Below, piece by piece: positions 5,736 to 6,982 of a stretch of DNA of 6,982 nucleotides (its first letter is position 1; each line of letters opens with the position of its first letter). Source of the stretch: Verrucomicrobiaceae bacterium (GTDB lineage Bacteria > Verrucomicrobiota > Verrucomicrobiia > Verrucomicrobiales > Akkermansiaceae); NCBI GenBank assembly GCA_027483005.1, contig JAIXVN010000526.1, positions 1 through 6,982 on the forward strand, given 5' to 3'. The translations under genes were made by a program, and so were the position numbers. The notes under the pieces were generated by a model, which saw only the letters and a list, made by a program, of their open reading frames with translations, had not been told where the DNA came from and ran no database searches.

Positions 5736-6818
5736 TCAGCGTCGGTCGTTGGAAATGGAAAGATCGAGGAGTTTTTTGAAGTCCTGTCGTGAGGAATCCA
5801 CGGATGGGGCCTCGAAAATCTCGATCTTCCAGGGGCGGGTTTCTCCGGTGCGGTAGGCGGCATGGGCTCCGAGATCCTCGAAACCAGCGGTTGCCGCGAT
5901 TTCCAGAGTCCCGCTGCTGGCGGTGCTCGTCACGCCGTCTCCGACAAACTCGCCCTTGTCATCGCGGAAAAAGGTCCGGATGGCGCAGGGACCGCCTTCG
6001 AGTTCGAGCCTGAGGACCGGGACCAGCCGGGTTTCCCTGCGGACAGTTTCTGCCTTGGGACCGCTGCGGATGGGCTCGCGCCAGTAGGTTTCTGCGCTGA
6101 GAATGCGGATCAGCTTGCCCTTGACGGGGTAGTCCGGTCGTTCGGCGCGCTCGGATCGGCTAGAAATGTGACCGAAGCTCGCGGTCAGCAGGAAGATCCC
6201 GGTGCCAATGAGAGCGGCGAGCAGAAGGGCCAGGCCGGCTTTCTCGATCATGGTGAAGACCAGCCGCTCGCGAATTGGACCACTGTCCATTCGAGGTTGG
6301 GCGGGCTCACTGAATTCCTGCTCCACCTTTTCAGGAGCCTCTGAATCGGTTCCCTCGTCCTCGACCGCAGTCGGGGTGGTGACTTCGGGGACTGGATCGG
6401 CCGGATGTTCTTGCTCCTCTTCGGCAGCTGGCTCGACCTCCCAGGCGTCCTCGGTCTCGTCCAGATCCCCGATGTCATCGTGCCGCATCGAGCGGCGGGT
6501 CGGTTCTGCATTCCGTTGGCTCAGGCGGCCGATAGCAGGCTGGCGGACAGCGGGCTCGCCGTCCTCCAGATTCGAGGCAGGAAGTGGTCGGGGAGATCTC
6601 TCAACTGCCTTCGGTGCCTTGAAGCGGGGCTTTGGAATGGCCTCGGGTCCGAGTATCGGAAGCGGTTCCTCCTCCTGCTGCGGCGGGGGCCCCTCATCCG
6701 GATCCAATTCCCAGAGGTCCTTTTCCGAGGTCTCCTTGGCAAGGCGGTTCGCAGGCGGCTGCAGCCGCTGGCCGGTTGGCCGCGACGGAATGGAGGTTTC
6801 GGGATCTGGTTCGCTCAT
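5736..6818 (-). CDS. Uncharacterised single-pass membrane protein with long acidic, proline-rich N-terminal tail
   Basis: I do not recognise this 360-residue protein. Residues 1-185 are disordered-looking: rich in Pro, Glu, Asp and Arg, with no hydrophobic core. One membrane helix follows at about 193-214 (IEKAGLALLLAALIGTGIFL). Positive residues around 183-193 suggest the tail is cytoplasmic and the C-terminal domain (about 220-360) extracytoplasmic. That domain alternates charged and beta-prone stretches (VKGKLIRILSAETYW at 232-246, RLVPVLRLELEGGPCAIRTFF at 264-284) and looks folded. Two copies of a short motif occur in the tail: KDLWELDP (33-40) and EDAWEVEP (123-130). The start at 6818 (MSEPDPETS) was chosen because the upstream extension reads unlike the rest; the frame is open for 43 further codons. 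It is 4 bp before hemQ, so the two are probably made together. A link to heme delivery or cytochrome assembly is conceivable but rests only on adjacency. Confidence 0.8.
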   Translation of the reverse strand: MSEPDPETSIPSRPTGQRLQPPANRLAKETSEKDLWELDPDEGPPPQQEEEPLPILGPEAIPKPRFKAPKAVERSPRPLPASNLEDGEPAVRQPAIGRLSQRNAEPTRRSMRHDDIGDLDETEDAWEVEPAAEEEQEHPADPVPEVTTPTAVEDEGTDSEAPEKVEQEFSEPAQPRMDSGPIRERLVFTMIEKAGLALLLAALIGTGIFLLTASFGHISSRSERAERPDYPVKGKLIRILSAETYWREPIRSGPKAETVRRETRLVPVLRLELEGGPCAIRTFFRDDKGEFVGDGVTSTASSGTLEIAATAGFEDLGAHAAYRTGETRPWKIEIFEAPSVDSSRQDFKKLLDLSISNDRR

Positions 6819-6953
6819 CGGGACAGCTTGGAGATTTCTACGACCCGGGAATCCACTTGGCCAGTGCGAAAGCCGGACGCCCGGTCTGGAAAAAACGAAT
6901 TGCAACCCGGCCTTCGCGAGGCCATCCAGTGGTTGAGCACCCCACACTGATTC
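6819..6953. promoter_or_regulatory. Probable divergent promoter region upstream of the membrane protein-hemQ unit
   Basis: These 135 bp separate the minus-strand two-gene unit from a probable plus-strand start at 6954. A small hairpin GGCCT-TCGCG-AGGCC (6909-6923) and an A-run (6892-6897) are visible, but I find no convincing -35/-10 pair. The role is inferred from gene orientation alone. Confidence 0.35.
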
Positions 6954-6982
6954 ATGGCTGACCGCGAAGACAAGAACACCGA
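6954..6982 (+). CDS. Probable start of a divergent gene, cut by the window edge
   Basis: An ATG at 6954 opens a frame reading MADREDKNT before the sequence ends. The hydrophilic, charged start and the divergent placement after a 135-bp gap fit a real gene start, but nine codons cannot establish a coding region or suggest a function. No Shine-Dalgarno sequence is seen, as with the other genes here. Confidence 0.35.

Noticed and set aside
6755..6768. Perfect 14-base palindrome GCGGCTGCAGCCGC.
   Set aside because: It lies inside the membrane protein coding region in GC-rich DNA and is explained by the codons; no partner copy or operator context was seen.
6202..6936. Plus-strand open frames of 244 and 181 codons opposite the membrane protein gene.
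   Set aside because: The translation is Ser/Gly-rich without domain features, and the opposite strand has a coherent protein with a membrane helix and a 4-bp junction to hemQ. Antisense shadows.

Overview
The window reads as GC-rich chromosomal DNA from a diderm bacterium, most likely Verrucomicrobiota (Verrucomicrobiaceae-like, for example the Luteolibacter/Haloferula neighbourhood). That placement is an inference from protein style: a short HtrA-like protease of the type seen in Planctomycetes and Verrucomicrobia, a HemQ-type heme enzyme in an apparently diderm cell, and start codons with almost no Shine-Dalgarno sequence. I see no mobile element, tRNA, rRNA or CRISPR array.

Layout. (1) Positions 1-1057, minus strand: the N-terminal 352 residues of a class A penicillin-binding protein, with all five GT51 transglycosylase motifs. 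It runs off the left edge before the transpeptidase domain. (2) A 160-bp divergent intergenic region. (3) Positions 1218-3456, plus strand: two secreted HtrA/DegP-like proteins 19 bp apart. The first has an intact His-Asp-Ser triad and one C-terminal PDZ domain. The second has lost the His (now Ser) and the Ser (now Cys), and its PDZ domain sits inside the protease fold rather than after it. A strong intrinsic terminator follows at 3518-3550. (4) Positions 3553-4782, plus strand: a 12-TM MFS transporter. (5) A 121-bp convergent intergenic region holding a long imperfect inverted repeat. (6) Positions 6818-4904, minus strand: a tight two-gene unit of an uncharacterised single-pass membrane protein with a long acidic, proline-rich N-terminal tail, then hemQ (coproheme decarboxylase), 4 bp apart. 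(7) A probable divergent gene starts at 6954 and leaves the window after nine codons.

The left half is envelope-oriented: peptidoglycan synthesis next to periplasmic proteolysis and quality control. The right half couples the last step of coproporphyrin-dependent heme synthesis to an unknown membrane protein. The most unusual item is the active-protease/pseudoprotease pair, in which the pseudoprotease has a nested PDZ domain and exactly two mature-chain cysteines, both at positions expected to lie near the former active site.
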